Assembly (NCBI GenBank): GCA_024236015.1
Contig: JACKLK010000011.1
Coordinates: 1 to 64,000 of the forward strand
Direction of reading: 5' to 3'
DNA: 64,000 bases
DNA from: Rhodoferax sp.
GTDB lineage: Bacteria > Pseudomonadota > Gammaproteobacteria > Burkholderiales > Burkholderiaceae_C
Part shown: positions 1-8,845 of the stretch, one piece after another
Numbering within the stretch: the first letter of the stretch is position 1
Layout: each line of letters opens with the position of its first letter
Notes under the pieces: model-generated
Databases searched by the model: none
The model's input: the letters and a program-made list of their open reading frames with translations, nothing else
Told to the model about the DNA's origin: nothing
Program-made: the position numbers and the translations under genes

Positions 1-1437
1 CTGTCCGAAAGCGACATCTGCGACAAGTTCATCCGACCAGCCATGGAAGCAGCTGGCTGGAATGGCATGGACCAGATCTACCGTGAATTCCCCCTGCGCG
101 CGGGCCGCGTGGTCGTTCGCGGTCAGAAGTCGTATCGCGACAAAACCACGGTGCTGCGCGCCGACTACGCGCTCTTCTACAAGCTCAATATTCCATTGGC
201 TGTGGTCGAAGCCAAAGACAATCAGCACGCCGTGGGCGCCGGCATGGCCCAGGCCATCAACTACGCCCAGCTGCTGGACGTGCCGTTCAGCTTCTCGTCC
301 AATGGCGACGGCTTTGTCTTCCGCGACGCCACCATGACCACCGGCGTGCTGGAGCAGACCATATCGCTGGAGGAATTTCCCAGCCCAGCGGAGTTATGGC
401 GCCGCTTCTGCGCCTGGAAGGGGTGGACGCCCGAAGTTGAAAGAGTCGCCGCCACCGACTATTCACCCAGCAAGACCCCGCGTTACTACCAGCTCAACGC
501 CATCAACCGCACGGTCGAGGCCATCGCCAACGGCCAGCAGCGCGCACTGCTCGTCATGGCCACCGGCACCGGCAAGACCTACACCGCCTTCCAGATCATC
601 TGGCGCCTGTGGAAGAGCGGCGCCAGGAAACGCATCCTGTTCCTGGCCGATCGCAATATCCTGATCGACCAGACCATGGTCAACGACTTCCGCCCGTTCA
701 AGGGGGCCATGGCCAAGCTCAGCCCCAATGCCAAAGGCGTCGAGCGTATCGATGCCCAGGGGAACACCACAGTGGAGGACGTCGATCTCGCCGTCAACAA
801 GACCACCAAACAGGTGGACAAAAGCTACGAGATCTACCTGTCGCTCTACCAGGCCGTCACCGGCAGCGTAGAAGAAAGCAACATCTACAAGCAGTTCAGC
901 CCGGATTTCTTTGATCTCATCGTGGTGGACGAGTGCCACCGCGGCAGTGCCTCCGAAGACTCGGCCTGGCGCGACATCCTCACCTATTTCAGAAGTGCCA
1001 CACAGGTCGGCCTGACGGCTACGCCGAAGGAAACCGAAGACGTTTCCAACAGCGATTATTTCGGCGAGCCGCTGTATACCTACAGCCTCAAGCAAGGCAT
1101 CGAAGACGGCTACCTGGCGCCCTACAAGGTGATCCGCGTCGACTTGGACAAAGACACCTTTGGCTGGCGCCCCACCGAAGGCATGCTGGACAAGCTGGGC
1201 AACGTCATCGAAGACCCGTATTACCAGCGACTGGTGCTGGATTACCTGCAGAAGTATGGTCAGGCGGCCCGGGCCGACCTTGACGCGTTGCTGCTGGCCA
1301 AACTGCCGGACGTGCTGGACGCGGCGCAGAAAGCGAACAAGGTGAAGAACCTGTTGCAAGGCATGCGGCGGGCGGGCTTGGTGCACCCGAGGGGGCCGCG
1401 GTCTCTGGCTGTCTGGCACTTGGGTCCGGGCGATTGA
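1..1437 (+). pseudogene. hsdR: Type I restriction subunit R (HsdR), 5'-partial, rearranged C-terminus
   Basis: The frame is open from the first base, so the true start lies outside the window. The N-terminal part has the HsdR nuclease signature (ADYALF followed by VVEAKD, PD-ExK type), then motor motifs: Walker A TGTGKT near 567-579, a DECH box at 928-939 and LTATP near 1012. HsdR-like sequence continues to about 1227 (GNVIEDPYYQ) and then stops. The last ~70 residues instead resemble the C-terminal winged helix of AlbA_2/AAA_4 ATPases (KANKVKNLLQGMRRAG), a family often encoded in type I restriction loci. The product lacks the second RecA lobe and the C-terminal HsdM-contact region, so it is probably not a working restriction motor. 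No hsdM or hsdS gene is visible in the window. The chimera itself is seen; its origin by deletion is inferred. Confidence 0.8.
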
Positions 1438-1689
1438 GTGGCGCCGGGGCTTGGATAAACGTTCTCGATCGATCGCAGCTAACCATGCAGATGGACGCTA
1501 AGTGATTGATTTAATTGATATCTAGGGGTTTCTGTCAGAGTTCGACTAGACAAGAAACCTGAGCTTGACCTGCCCGACGAGCAATTACGGAAGCTACATC
1601 ATGCCTATTCAACACACCATCTGGCGCGTCGGCGAATCGTTCAACGACGTTTTTGCAATTGCGCATGCCGCAGTCGGAGAGGTCTGGAA

Positions 1690-3261
1690 ATGAAAAGCGC
1701 TCTGTTCGTCGATTTCGACAACGTCTACTCCGGTTTGCGTCGGCTCGATCCGGCCGTGGCGGAACGGTTTGCCGCCCGGCCGATCGCGTGGCTTCACTGG
1801 CTGACAGAAACCCTGGCTGCGCCCCCGTATACCCCAGACGGCGCGCAACGCCGGTTGCTGGTGCGCCGCTGTTATCTGAACCCGCAGGTGTACCAGCGTT
1901 TTCGCCCCGCGTTCAACCGGGCCGGCTTCGAGATCATCGACTGCCCGCCCATGACCAGTGAGGGCAAGACCAGTACCGACATCCACATGGTGCTGGATAT
2001 TGTGGACCTGCTGCAGCATGAAGTGCACTACGACGAGTTCATCGTGTTTTCGGCCGATGCCGATTTCACGCCTGTGTTGCGCAAGCTGCGGCGCTGGGAC
2101 CGGCGCACCACGGTGCTGGCCGTGGGTTTTCCTTCAGCGGCTTACCAGGCGTCGGCCGATCTGCTGATCGATCAGGATGATTTTGTGCGCTCAGGGTTGG
2201 GATTTGGCGAACCGGACCCACCGCCGGTTGCGCCCGCGGCCGTTGCAGCCGTACGACCGAGCACAGACGTCATAGCCGACGTGAAGGTACTCATCGAGCG
2301 ACAAGTGGCAGACTCGGCCAAGGCGGTGTCACTGCCACGGTTGGCCGGCAAGGCACTCGCGGAGGTCGACGGTCTGGACGCAGCCAACTGGGCGGGTTTC
2401 GGCGGGTTCAGAAGGCTGGTCGATTCGCTCCATCTCGCGCCTCTGATGGTGGACTGGGAGGCTGGTGCCGTACTGGATCCGACACGCCACGCGCGCAGTG
2501 CCGGGCCGACAGAAGCCCCGGTCAAAGAAGCACAGATTGGCGTGATGCAGGATGACGTGACGCGTTTGATTCAGAAGGAGGTGGAGCATGCCGGTCGGCC
2601 CGTAGCCTGCGGGCGTCTGGCGCAGCTCATCGTGGATCGCCACAGTGCCCTCGCGGCAGACTGGGGCGGCAAGGGATCGTTCCGGAAGTTTTTGGAGGCG
2701 CTGGATCTGGGGCGCCTGAAAGTGACCTGGGAGAACGGTGCAGGCAAGGTTTTGGACCCGCAAGCCCCCGCGATGCCGCTTGACGAACCGCCATCCATCC
2801 GGACCGCAGACTGGGGCGAGCACGTGCATCTGCTCCCCGTGATCCAGCAAATTCACACAGCCACGGGTATTCCAGTTCTTTCACCACAAGTGATGCAGGG
2901 TCTGCTCAGTGCCCTGGTGACCGAAGTAACCGACCAGCCGTTTGCGTTGTCAGACACTGGAAAACGCGTGCGCGACCGTTGCCGGGAAGCGGGCCTGGGT
3001 GTCAATCGTGCGGATGTGAGTTATGTGCTCAAAGGCATCGTGCTGGGCGGGCACGCCTTCGGGACCGGCAATGACACCATCGCGACACTGGGCAGCCGCC
3101 TTGTTGACAGCGTGCGCGCGATTTGCAGTCGCGAACAGGTGGAAATCGACGAACCAATGGAGATGGCGCTGCGGGAGTGGGTGTGCCCTCGCCCAGCCGA
3201 TAAGGTCCAGAAAGCAGAAGGGCCCCCAGGTAGTCCCAGGAGCCCAGCGTCGGTCGGGTAG
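1690..3261 (+). CDS. NYN-domain nuclease with two OST-HTH/LOTUS domains
   Basis: This is a 523-residue protein. The N-terminus (MKSALFVDFDNVYSGL) and the later FSADADFTPVLRKLR segment are the acidic motifs of a NYN/LabA-type PIN-like nuclease, about residues 1-170. Two repeats follow near residues 195-265 and 285-360, each with the OST-HTH pattern ending in FRRLVDSL or FRKFLEAL plus a VDWE/VTWE strand. The C-terminal ~140 residues contain a third helical segment I do not recognise. NYN plus OST-HTH proteins are thought to act on RNA, as MARF1 does in animals; bacterial substrates are unknown. A GGTCTGGAA stretch precedes the ATG. The gene lies between the damaged hsdR and the left att copy, outside element A. 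Domain identity is confident; the cellular role is not known. Confidence 0.85.
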   Translation: MKSALFVDFDNVYSGLRRLDPAVAERFAARPIAWLHWLTETLAAPPYTPDGAQRRLLVRRCYLNPQVYQRFRPAFNRAGFEIIDCPPMTSEGKTSTDIHMVLDIVDLLQHEVHYDEFIVFSADADFTPVLRKLRRWDRRTTVLAVGFPSAAYQASADLLIDQDDFVRSGLGFGEPDPPPVAPAAVAAVRPSTDVIADVKVLIERQVADSAKAVSLPRLAGKALAEVDGLDAANWAGFGGFRRLVDSLHLAPLMVDWEAGAVLDPTRHARSAGPTEAPVKEAQIGVMQDDVTRLIQKEVEHAGRPVACGRLAQLIVDRHSALAADWGGKGSFRKFLEALDLGRLKVTWENGAGKVLDPQAPAMPLDEPPSIRTADWGEHVHLLPVIQQIHTATGIPVLSPQVMQGLLSALVTEVTDQPFALSDTGKRVRDRCREAGLGVNRADVSYVLKGIVLGGHAFGTGNDTIATLGSRLVDSVRAICSREQVEIDEPMEMALREWVCPRPADKVQKAEGPPGSPRSPASVG

Positions 3262-3379
3262 TCCCAACCCATTTCTGTCAGATTATGCTGCGGCAGCGTT
3301 GGAATTGGATTCTGGGGTTTTCATCAATACAGCGGTTGTCGGGACGAGCGCACCCGGACGGCTTGGTTCACGCGACTGT

Positions 3380-3400
3380 GCGGTTCCGGCGGAAGCTGTG
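3380..3400 (+). repeat. Outer left att copy of the tRNA-Ser target
   Basis: These 21 bases match the tRNA-Ser(UGA) 3' end and its flank at 30231-30251 with one mismatch. The 13-base core GGCGGAAGCTGTG starts at 3388. It lies just upstream of the element A integrase and marks the left edge of the mobile region. Confidence 0.8.
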
Positions 3401-3555
3401 TCCGTCTCCGTCGAACTGCTGACAGTGTCATGCCGTCTCATTTCTGGCCGCATTGCGCCATTCTCCCTCTAAGAACTAAAAACTTGTTGCGTTAGGCCGT
3501 CTCAAGTCCTATCATCCAATCACAAACCCATTGGGGGGTTAATTGGAGGGTCCAA

Positions 3556-4806
3556 GTGCCACGCATCGCCAAGGAGTTAGGGCCGCTGGAAGTCAAGCGA
3601 CTGAAGGCGCCCGGATATCACCGCGTTGGTGGAGTTCCTGGCCTGACGCTGCAGATATCGCAGTCCGGCGCAAAGTCCTGGCTGCTGCGCGCGATCGTCG
3701 GCACCAAGCGGCGCGAGATCGGGCTGGGTTCATATCCGGCGGTGGGCGTCGCGCTGGCACGGGAAAAGGCGCAGCAGGTGCGCGATGACATCGTGGCCGG
3801 CATCGATCCGGTTGCACAGCGTGCGCTGGCCCGGCAGAACATCATCCAGCAGCAGCTGGAGGAGAAGGCGCTGGACTGGACCTTCCGGCGCTGCGCCGAG
3901 GCTTACATCAAGGCCAAGTCGCCAGGCTGGCGCAACGCCAAACACGCCAAGCAGTGGGAAAGCACGCTGGAGACCTACGCATACCCAGTGATCGGCGACA
4001 TGCTGGTGCGCCACGTGAACATCGGCCACATCATGACGATCATCGAGCCGCATTGGACGACCAAGAACGAGACCATCAGCCGGGTGCGCAACCGCATTGA
4101 GCTGGTGCTGGATTGGGCGACCGTGCGCAAGTACCGCACCGGCGACAACCCGGCGCGCTGGAAAGGCAACCTCGACAAGGCGGGGCTGGCTGACCGCAAG
4201 GTGGTAGGCAAGGTCACCGGCCACAAGGCGCTGGCCGCTGGCGACCTGTATGGGTTCATGGTGAGCCTGCGCAGCATTGCGGGCTTCGGTGCGCGCTGCC
4301 TTGAGTTCGTCGTTCTGACGGCCTGCAGGTCGGGCGAGGCCCGGCTGGCGACGTGGGACGAGATCGACATCGAAGAGAAGACTTGGAACATCCCGGGTGA
4401 GCGCATGAAGTCGGGCCGGCCGCATCGTGTGCCTCTTTCAGAGCAGGTTGTGACCCTGTTGGAGGCCCTGCCGCGCATCGAGGGGGAAACGCTGGTTTTC
4501 CCTGGCGCACGCAAGGGCAAACCGCTGTCCGACATGACGATGACCAAGGTGATGCGCGCCATGGGCGTCGATGCGGTACCGCATGGGTTCCGTTCGACGT
4601 TCTCCAGCTGGTGCGCGTCGTCGACTGGCTATCCGTTCGAGGTCCGGGAAATGGCGCTGGCGCATGCCGTAGGTGATGGCACGGTGGCCGCGTATCAGCG
4701 TAGTGACCTGTTCGAAAAGCGGCGCAACCTGATGGCAGATTGGGCCAAGTTCATCGACACACCGCCGGCAACGGGCAAGGTGGTTCCGATGCACAAGGTA
4801 GCGTGA
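3556..4806 (+). CDS. Tyrosine recombinase (P4/DUF4102-type integrase) of element A
   Basis: A 416-residue site-specific recombinase that should insert and excise element A at tRNA-Ser. An N-terminal DUF4102 arm-binding domain (KSWLLRAIVGTKRREIGLG) is followed by a core-binding region and the catalytic domain. The active-site set reads R258 (ACRSGEAR), H343 and R346 (HGFRSTF), H370 (LAHAVGD) and nucleophile Y380. The start is GTG. The gene begins about 155 bases inside the left att copy and reads into the element. It is clearly homologous to the second integrase at the other end of the region; the segments around WTTKNETI and RVRNRIELVL are nearly identical. This explains why both elements use the same tRNA gene. 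Confidence 0.93.
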   Translation: MPRIAKELGPLEVKRLKAPGYHRVGGVPGLTLQISQSGAKSWLLRAIVGTKRREIGLGSYPAVGVALAREKAQQVRDDIVAGIDPVAQRALARQNIIQQQLEEKALDWTFRRCAEAYIKAKSPGWRNAKHAKQWESTLETYAYPVIGDMLVRHVNIGHIMTIIEPHWTTKNETISRVRNRIELVLDWATVRKYRTGDNPARWKGNLDKAGLADRKVVGKVTGHKALAAGDLYGFMVSLRSIAGFGARCLEFVVLTACRSGEARLATWDEIDIEEKTWNIPGERMKSGRPHRVPLSEQVVTLLEALPRIEGETLVFPGARKGKPLSDMTMTKVMRAMGVDAVPHGFRSTFSSWCASSTGYPFEVREMALAHAVGDGTVAAYQRSDLFEKRRNLMADWAKFIDTPPATGKVVPMHKVA

Positions 4807-4816
4807 GGAATTCGAC

Positions 4817-5062
4817 ATGTTCAAGGTTTACGCGGTCTGGAAACACGGCGGTGTATCGAGTCACCACCTTCTGGACACCTGCCAGACGCAGGAAGACGCG
4901 GCGCACATTGCGCGCTGTGCGACGGCTGGAAGTGCTGAATATGCCTACTCCGAGGATTCGAACGGTCGCAGGCTCGTCTATCTGCGCCCGCCGACCTACG
5001 ACCCGCAGCCGTTGACGGCCGAACAAATGCGGCAATTGAAGGAACGGTCTGTGTTTGATTGA
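4817..5062 (+). CDS. Small hypothetical protein, element A
   Basis: An 81-residue protein starting MFKVYAVWKHGGVSSHHLL, with a good GAGGAA ribosome site 7 bases before the ATG. It follows the integrase by 10 bases and is probably cotranscribed with it. I do not recognise the family. It is hydrophilic, without membrane segments. A role in excision control is possible from position only. Confidence 0.65.
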   Translation: MFKVYAVWKHGGVSSHHLLDTCQTQEDAAHIARCATAGSAEYAYSEDSNGRRLVYLRPPTYDPQPLTAEQMRQLKERSVFD

Positions 5063-5072
5063 AAACCGGCAA

Positions 5073-5140
5073 GCCCCACGCCGGTCCATGTGGGGCAAAT
5101 AAGGCGGGGCCGGAAAGTGATTGCGCCACGATCCGGCCCC
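5073..5140 (+). repeat. Two GC-rich hairpins in the 5063-5168 gap
   Basis: The first stem is GCCCCAC (5073-5079) with GTGGGGC (5090-5096). The second is a perfect 9-base stem, GGGGCCGGA (5106-5114) with TCCGGCCCC (5132-5140). Neither is followed by a T-run, so they may be attenuators or processing sites. A similar stem, GCCCGC with GCGGGC, lies at 6067-6082 before the HNH gene. Confidence 0.5.
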
Positions 5141-5168
5141 TGGCCAAAACTCACCCAAGGAGTGAATC

Positions 5169-5600
5169 ATGGCTAGAAAAATTATCCCCGATGCTGGTTC
5201 AGGCAGCGCCGGCACGCCGTTTGCAGGTCCGGCCTGGGCTGAACTGCCATTGAGCGACCGCTACCGCCACGCACTCGCCCAGCGCAGAGGTATCAAGGTG
5301 TGGCACGACGGCCAACATTGGATATGGGAGGCGACCAGCCGGCAGCTTATCGACACTGGTTTCTATCGGGAACAGGACTTGAACTTCAAGAGGCATCGTC
5401 GGGGCTGGACAGCGGAGGGCATGAGGGCACACATCTACCGCAAGCACGAGGAAAATTTCATTCTCGAGCACGAGTATTCCGGCGGGCCGAGCAAGAACGC
5501 GCGGGCGTATGCCCCCATTCTCAAGCGTGCAAGTACGGATTCCGGATACCAGAGGTTTCGCGCCGCAATGGTTCTGCCTGTGGAAGGGGAATCGGTATGA
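5169..5600 (+). CDS. Hypothetical protein, element A early block
   Basis: A 143-residue protein preceded by a strong AAGGAG site. It is rich in aromatic residues (KVWHDGQHWIWEA), has no membrane segment, and I do not recognise it. Its stop overlaps the next start (ATGA), so it opens a chain of translationally coupled small genes. Confidence 0.7.
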   Translation: MARKIIPDAGSGSAGTPFAGPAWAELPLSDRYRHALAQRRGIKVWHDGQHWIWEATSRQLIDTGFYREQDLNFKRHRRGWTAEGMRAHIYRKHEENFILEHEYSGGPSKNARAYAPILKRASTDSGYQRFRAAMVLPVEGESV

Positions 5601-5776
5601 CCGTCAAACTTACAGCCATCAAGCAAACGCCACCCGAAACGGCTACTTGGTACGCGCAGCGGGCCCGAGAACTACGCGTGGCAGGCGAACTGGCCCGCGC
5701 TCGCGATTGTGAGCGGGCGGTGCGCCGGATTGCCCGGCGTTGCATGTCAGACCTGGCGAAAGTAGGTGCAGCATGA
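5597..5776 (+). CDS. Small hypothetical protein, element A
   Basis: A 59-residue basic, helical protein (WYAQRARELRVAGELARAR). The ATG overlaps the previous stop as ATGA and its own stop overlaps the next ATG in the same way, which supports it as a real coupled gene. The family is not recognised. Confidence 0.6.
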   Translation: MTVKLTAIKQTPPETATWYAQRARELRVAGELARARDCERAVRRIARRCMSDLAKVGAA

Positions 5777-6048
5777 ACACCGCGCGAGACGACGAAATGA
5801 ACCGCAAATGCATCGTCATAACGCTCGATCTTATCGAGTCGCTCGTACACACAGCCCGATACAACATGCAGCCCGACGGCCAAGCCAGCATGGTTGACAG
5901 TGCGCTGCAGACAATTGCGTTCTCTGCGAACGAGGCGGTGCAGCAGTGCCGGTGGCCCGATATGCAGGCGCGCGCGCTGGAGGCAGCAAGGCGCGACAAG
6001 GCCCTGCAGAGGGCACTCAAGCGAGCGCATCGCAAGACACCGCTCTAG
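5773..6048 (+). CDS. Small hypothetical protein, element A
   Basis: A 91-residue helical protein with a very basic C-terminus (RDKALQRALKRAHRKTPL). It starts at an ATGA overlap with the gene before it and closes this coupled block. It could bind nucleic acid, judging only from its charge. The family is not recognised. Confidence 0.6.
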   Translation: MNTARDDEMNRKCIVITLDLIESLVHTARYNMQPDGQASMVDSALQTIAFSANEAVQQCRWPDMQARALEAARRDKALQRALKRAHRKTPL

Positions 6049-6144
6049 ACCGTCACACACCATGACAGCCCGCGACGGCGGGCAACCCCTATTCGGAGTC
6101 AACATCATGACAACAAACCAAGATGCCACGGCGCGAGGTTCACC

Positions 6145-6663
6145 GTGACAACCATGAGGACACGGCCCATTTTCGGCGGCGTGTTCGGCAATGGTCGCTA
6201 CTGTCTGGCGACCATGGCATGCATCGCACGGGGCTTGCATGCGGTGCGCTACATGGTCATCGAGCCCCGGGCCGGTTCGGTGCTGAGTGTGGCCGAGGAA
6301 AAGACCGAAGCCCTGCAATCGGCCCGGCGACTGCTGCGCGCAACCGAGGCACTGACACGCATCGAGGAGCGACAGGCAAAACCCCAGCAGGAACAACTAT
6401 GGCCGGAGGACGATCTGCCGCCTGCCGCGCCGGGCGCGAAGCCAGCCCCACGGCGACGGCGGGAGATATTCGAGCGCTCGAACGGTCGGTGTTTCTACTG
6501 CGGGACGGTTCTGCAGCTTGATGGCAAATGGCACATCGAGCACCAGATCCCGCGCGCGCTGGACGGCGACGACAGCGGCATCAATCTGGTTGCCGCGTGC
6601 ACGTCCTGCAACCTGGCCAAGAGTGATCGCACGGCGCTGGAGTTTGTGGCGACGTTGCAGTAG
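6145..6663 (+). CDS. HNH endonuclease domain protein
   Basis: A 172-residue protein whose last ~65 residues form an HNH nuclease fold: a CFYCG knuckle, the catalytic segment HIEHQIPRALDG, then CTSCNLAKSD. The N-terminal ~100 residues are of unknown type. The GTG start overlaps the stop of a 13-codon open frame (6107-6148) that has its own GGAG site; this mini-gene may be a leader that couples translation. HNH proteins are common near phage packaging genes, but this one sits in the early block, so its role here is open. Confidence 0.8.
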   Translation: MTTMRTRPIFGGVFGNGRYCLATMACIARGLHAVRYMVIEPRAGSVLSVAEEKTEALQSARRLLRATEALTRIEERQAKPQQEQLWPEDDLPPAAPGAKPAPRRRREIFERSNGRCFYCGTVLQLDGKWHIEHQIPRALDGDDSGINLVAACTSCNLAKSDRTALEFVATLQ

Positions 6664-6749
6664 TAGTTTCGCCAGCCCTAGGCTGATCCCCGAAAACCCG
6701 TTTCCCTGACGGGCTGGGCTGGCAACCTATCAGGGGCATCGGGGGATGC

Positions 6750-7268
6750 GTGAACACTGAAGAGTTTGAGGCTGAAACAATACGACGGGCCAAGGGCGGC
6801 GACGCTGAGGCCGGGCGTGAGGCGATCCATTTGTGTATTTCCGGGCTGTATTCTGGCCAGTTATCGGAGCCGTTGCGCTTCTATTTGGCTGACTGCTTGA
6901 ACGACTTTATTGCTGGAGTGCCGATTGAGCGGGCGATGTGTCTCGAAATCGAAAGAGCGCGCGGAAGGCCGGCCGACCCATTTCCCGAGTGGGAAGAACC
7001 TTTGGCGGCCGTCGCTGCATTGCTTTTTCAGCGCGGCTATTCGCCTGAGGCGATTAACTCAGCAATGAGCGAAGCACGCGCGGCCGAGGACCTTGCGATA
7101 CGAGGGGTCAGTGACAGGCATGCAGAAGGCAAGGGGCTGGAGCGCAGTCAAGCTAACAGAATCAGGCGCATCTATCGCCCCATGCAGCGCATGTCTGAGC
7201 GGCTTCTGCTTAATCTCTGTACGCCAGCTATGCGTGAATTAATGGAGCACTTTCCCACGCAGACATAG
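6750..7268 (+). CDS. Hypothetical protein, element A
   Basis: A 172-residue acidic, helical protein with a GTG start about 6 bases after a GGGGGA site. The central part (FPEWEEPLAAVAALLFQRGY) and the basic RRIYRPMQRM segment suggest a soluble, possibly DNA-interacting protein. It is not recognised. It stands alone between two non-coding gaps and precedes the AlpA regulator. Confidence 0.65.
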   Translation: MNTEEFEAETIRRAKGGDAEAGREAIHLCISGLYSGQLSEPLRFYLADCLNDFIAGVPIERAMCLEIERARGRPADPFPEWEEPLAAVAALLFQRGYSPEAINSAMSEARAAEDLAIRGVSDRHAEGKGLERSQANRIRRIYRPMQRMSERLLLNLCTPAMRELMEHFPTQT

Positions 7269-7376
7269 CGCGCGAATGCCGGTGAAATCTACCCAAATCG
7301 CATCCAGACTGATGCCGCCTCGAGAGACTGCACCACGCATCTCCGGCGCTTCAAGACCATGCGGGAAAGGGTCGAT

Positions 7377-7577
7377 ATGGCAAAGCGAGTTGTTCGAATC
7401 TCCGAGGTGGCGACCACCAAGGATAGGAAGGGAATCGTTCCGGTAAGCCCGGCCACATGGTGGCGCTGGTGTTCAGCCGGGATCGCTCCGGCTCCGTTCA
7501 AGATCGGACCAAACACAACGGTCTGGGCCTTGGACGAGATCGAGCGCTTTCTGGCTGAGCGAGCTGAGGCGCAATGA
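7377..7577 (+). CDS. AlpA-family MerR-like regulator
   Basis: A 66-residue DNA-binding protein of the AlpA/prophage CP4-57 regulator type. The HTH segment reads SPATWWRWCSAGIAPAPFKI and ends in a conserved ALDEIERFLAER helix. AlpA-type proteins in satellites and islands control excision or early transcription. The ATG was chosen because GAAAGGG precedes it; an upstream start 6 codons earlier has no such site. Its stop overlaps the next gene. Element B has an AlpA of the same length (27228-27428) with the same SPATxWRW core. Confidence 0.85.
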   Translation: MAKRVVRISEVATTKDRKGIVPVSPATWWRWCSAGIAPAPFKIGPNTTVWALDEIERFLAERAEAQ

Positions 7578-7840
7578 CGCAGGCCGCCAGTAGAAGCGAA
7601 AGCCGGCTGGCGGGCCGGCGGATCGCAAACGAGCACATAAACAACGTCGTGGATTTTACGACCGCCTTTGGCTCTGACGAGGTGGTGGCGTCGCTAGTTG
7701 CCAAGTTCCGCAAGGCCGGACACGAGGTCTATGCCGGGGGCGACAACGACTTTTTCGTAACGCGTTGGGGCCTGGTTCGTCATTGCTCCGATGCCGCCAG
7801 CCTTCGCCTGTTTGCGCGCCAGGTGGGAGTGCTCCGATGA
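7574..7840 (+). CDS. Small hypothetical protein
   Basis: An 88-residue protein linked by ATGA overlaps to the AlpA gene before it and to the gene after it. It contains LVAKFRKAGHEVYAGGDNDF, which suggests a small alpha/beta fold. No family recognised. Confidence 0.65.
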   Translation: MTQAASRSESRLAGRRIANEHINNVVDFTTAFGSDEVVASLVAKFRKAGHEVYAGGDNDFFVTRWGLVRHCSDAASLRLFARQVGVLR

Positions 7841-8046
7841 GTGCCGGCACGCTCTACCAAATGTGGGCCAGTACTGGCAAAGCCGCTGCCATCTTCTCGG
7901 CTTCGCTCTATGCCCGTATCTCGGACTACGCACGCCTTTTGCAGCGCCGGCTAATCTACGTTGGGCATCTCGCGTACTGGACCGTCCGTCACCGCTCGAT
8001 CGACACGGCTCGCTGGGTTGTCGAGTTCGAGGGGCTGTCATGGTGA
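7837..8046 (+). CDS. Small hypothetical protein
   Basis: A 69-residue protein that starts at an ATGA overlap. It is basic and rich in aromatic residues (RRLIYVGHLAYWTVRHRS), and may contact DNA or membrane. No family recognised. It lies just upstream of the replication initiator. Confidence 0.55.
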   Translation: MSAGTLYQMWASTGKAAAIFSASLYARISDYARLLQRRLIYVGHLAYWTVRHRSIDTARWVVEFEGLSW

Positions 8047-8071
8047 TGCCGGGCACAGATCGGAGGCCGGC

Positions 8072-8845
8072 ATGAGTGTCCGCTGCATCTCCCAGGTACT
8101 GGAGAAGTCGCGGCACGCCGGCACGGAATTGCTGATGCTGGTTGTCCTGGCCGACTACTCCGACGACGAAGGAAATTCGTATCCGGCCGTCGCGTCGCTG
8201 GCCCGCAAATGCCGGATGTCAACGCGCAACGCCAGGTTCATCCTTGTCGCATTGCAGCGGAGCGGCGAACTGCGTGTGATCCAAAACGGCGGACCGAACG
8301 GCTGCAATCGCTATCGCATCGTTTTGTCGGCGCTTGGGGTCGGCGAACCCCTGAAGCCTGCTTCACCCCTGAAGCGTGCTTCAGCCCTGAAGCCCACTTC
8401 CGCCACCCCTGAAGCCGGCTTCCCTTTACCCCTGAAGCCCACTTCAGCCGAACCGTCATTGAACCGTCAAAGAACCGTCAATGGTCATTTCGGTCAATTT
8501 TGGCCGGCATATCCCAGGAAGGTCAAAAAGAAGGAAGCGCTCAAGGCGTTCGAGAAAATCAACCCGACCCCGGAACTGTTGAATCAGATGCTGGCTGCAC
8601 TGCGTTTGCAGGTGAAGGCCTTGAACTGGACAGGTGATCGATATACGCCCCACGCGTCGACCTGGCTGAACGGGGAGCGCTGGTTGGACGAGTTGCCGGA
8701 ATCTGCGACGAAGTCGAACCGTCATCCGCAATGGGCGCTCGATGCCGGCTTTGCCAATGTCGACGAGGCGCACAACGAGCGCTGCTACGAGCGCAACGCG
8801 CATGAGTTCCGGGACGGCAAGCGAATCACTGGGGTGCAGGCATGA
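8072..8845 (+). CDS. Replication initiator-like HTH protein (phage O type)
   Basis: A 257-residue protein with an N-terminal winged-helix domain of the HTH_36 type (ADYSDDEGNSYPAVASLARK, then MSTRNARFIL). A low-complexity linker with repeated LKPTS/LKRAS units follows near residues 90-130, then a C-terminal domain (FWPAYPRKVKKKEALKAFEK) typical of phage replication proteins upstream of DnaB-type helicases. A GGAGG site precedes the ATG, and the stop overlaps the helicase gene. The linker is encoded by the iterons annotated separately. The layout (HTH, iteron-coding linker, helicase-contact end, helicase gene next) mirrors lambda O. That functional parallel is inferred. Confidence 0.8.
   Translation: MSVRCISQVLEKSRHAGTELLMLVVLADYSDDEGNSYPAVASLARKCRMSTRNARFILVALQRSGELRVIQNGGPNGCNRYRIVLSALGVGEPLKPASPLKRASALKPTSATPEAGFPLPLKPTSAEPSLNRQRTVNGHFGQFWPAYPRKVKKKEALKAFEKINPTPELLNQMLAALRLQVKALNWTGDRYTPHASTWLNGERWLDELPESATKSNRHPQWALDAGFANVDEAHNERCYERNAHEFRDGKRITGVQA
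8348..8520 (+). other. Candidate replication origin inside the initiator gene
   Basis: Five iterons of the form CCTGAAGCnnnCTTC start at 8350, 8368, 8386, 8408 and 8431, several of them near-palindromic (CTGAAGC with GCTTCAG). Three exact GAACCGTCA repeats follow at 8450, 8461 and 8472, spaced by 11 bases or one helical turn, then a stretch richer in A and T. Iterons within the initiator gene followed by an easily melted region is the lambda ori arrangement. The repeats are seen; origin function is inferred. Confidence 0.65.

Noticed and set aside
8350..8445. Regularly spaced repeats considered as a CRISPR array
   Set aside because: Units are only about 15 bases with 3-8-base gaps, lie inside an initiator gene and have no cas genes nearby. 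They fit iterons instead.
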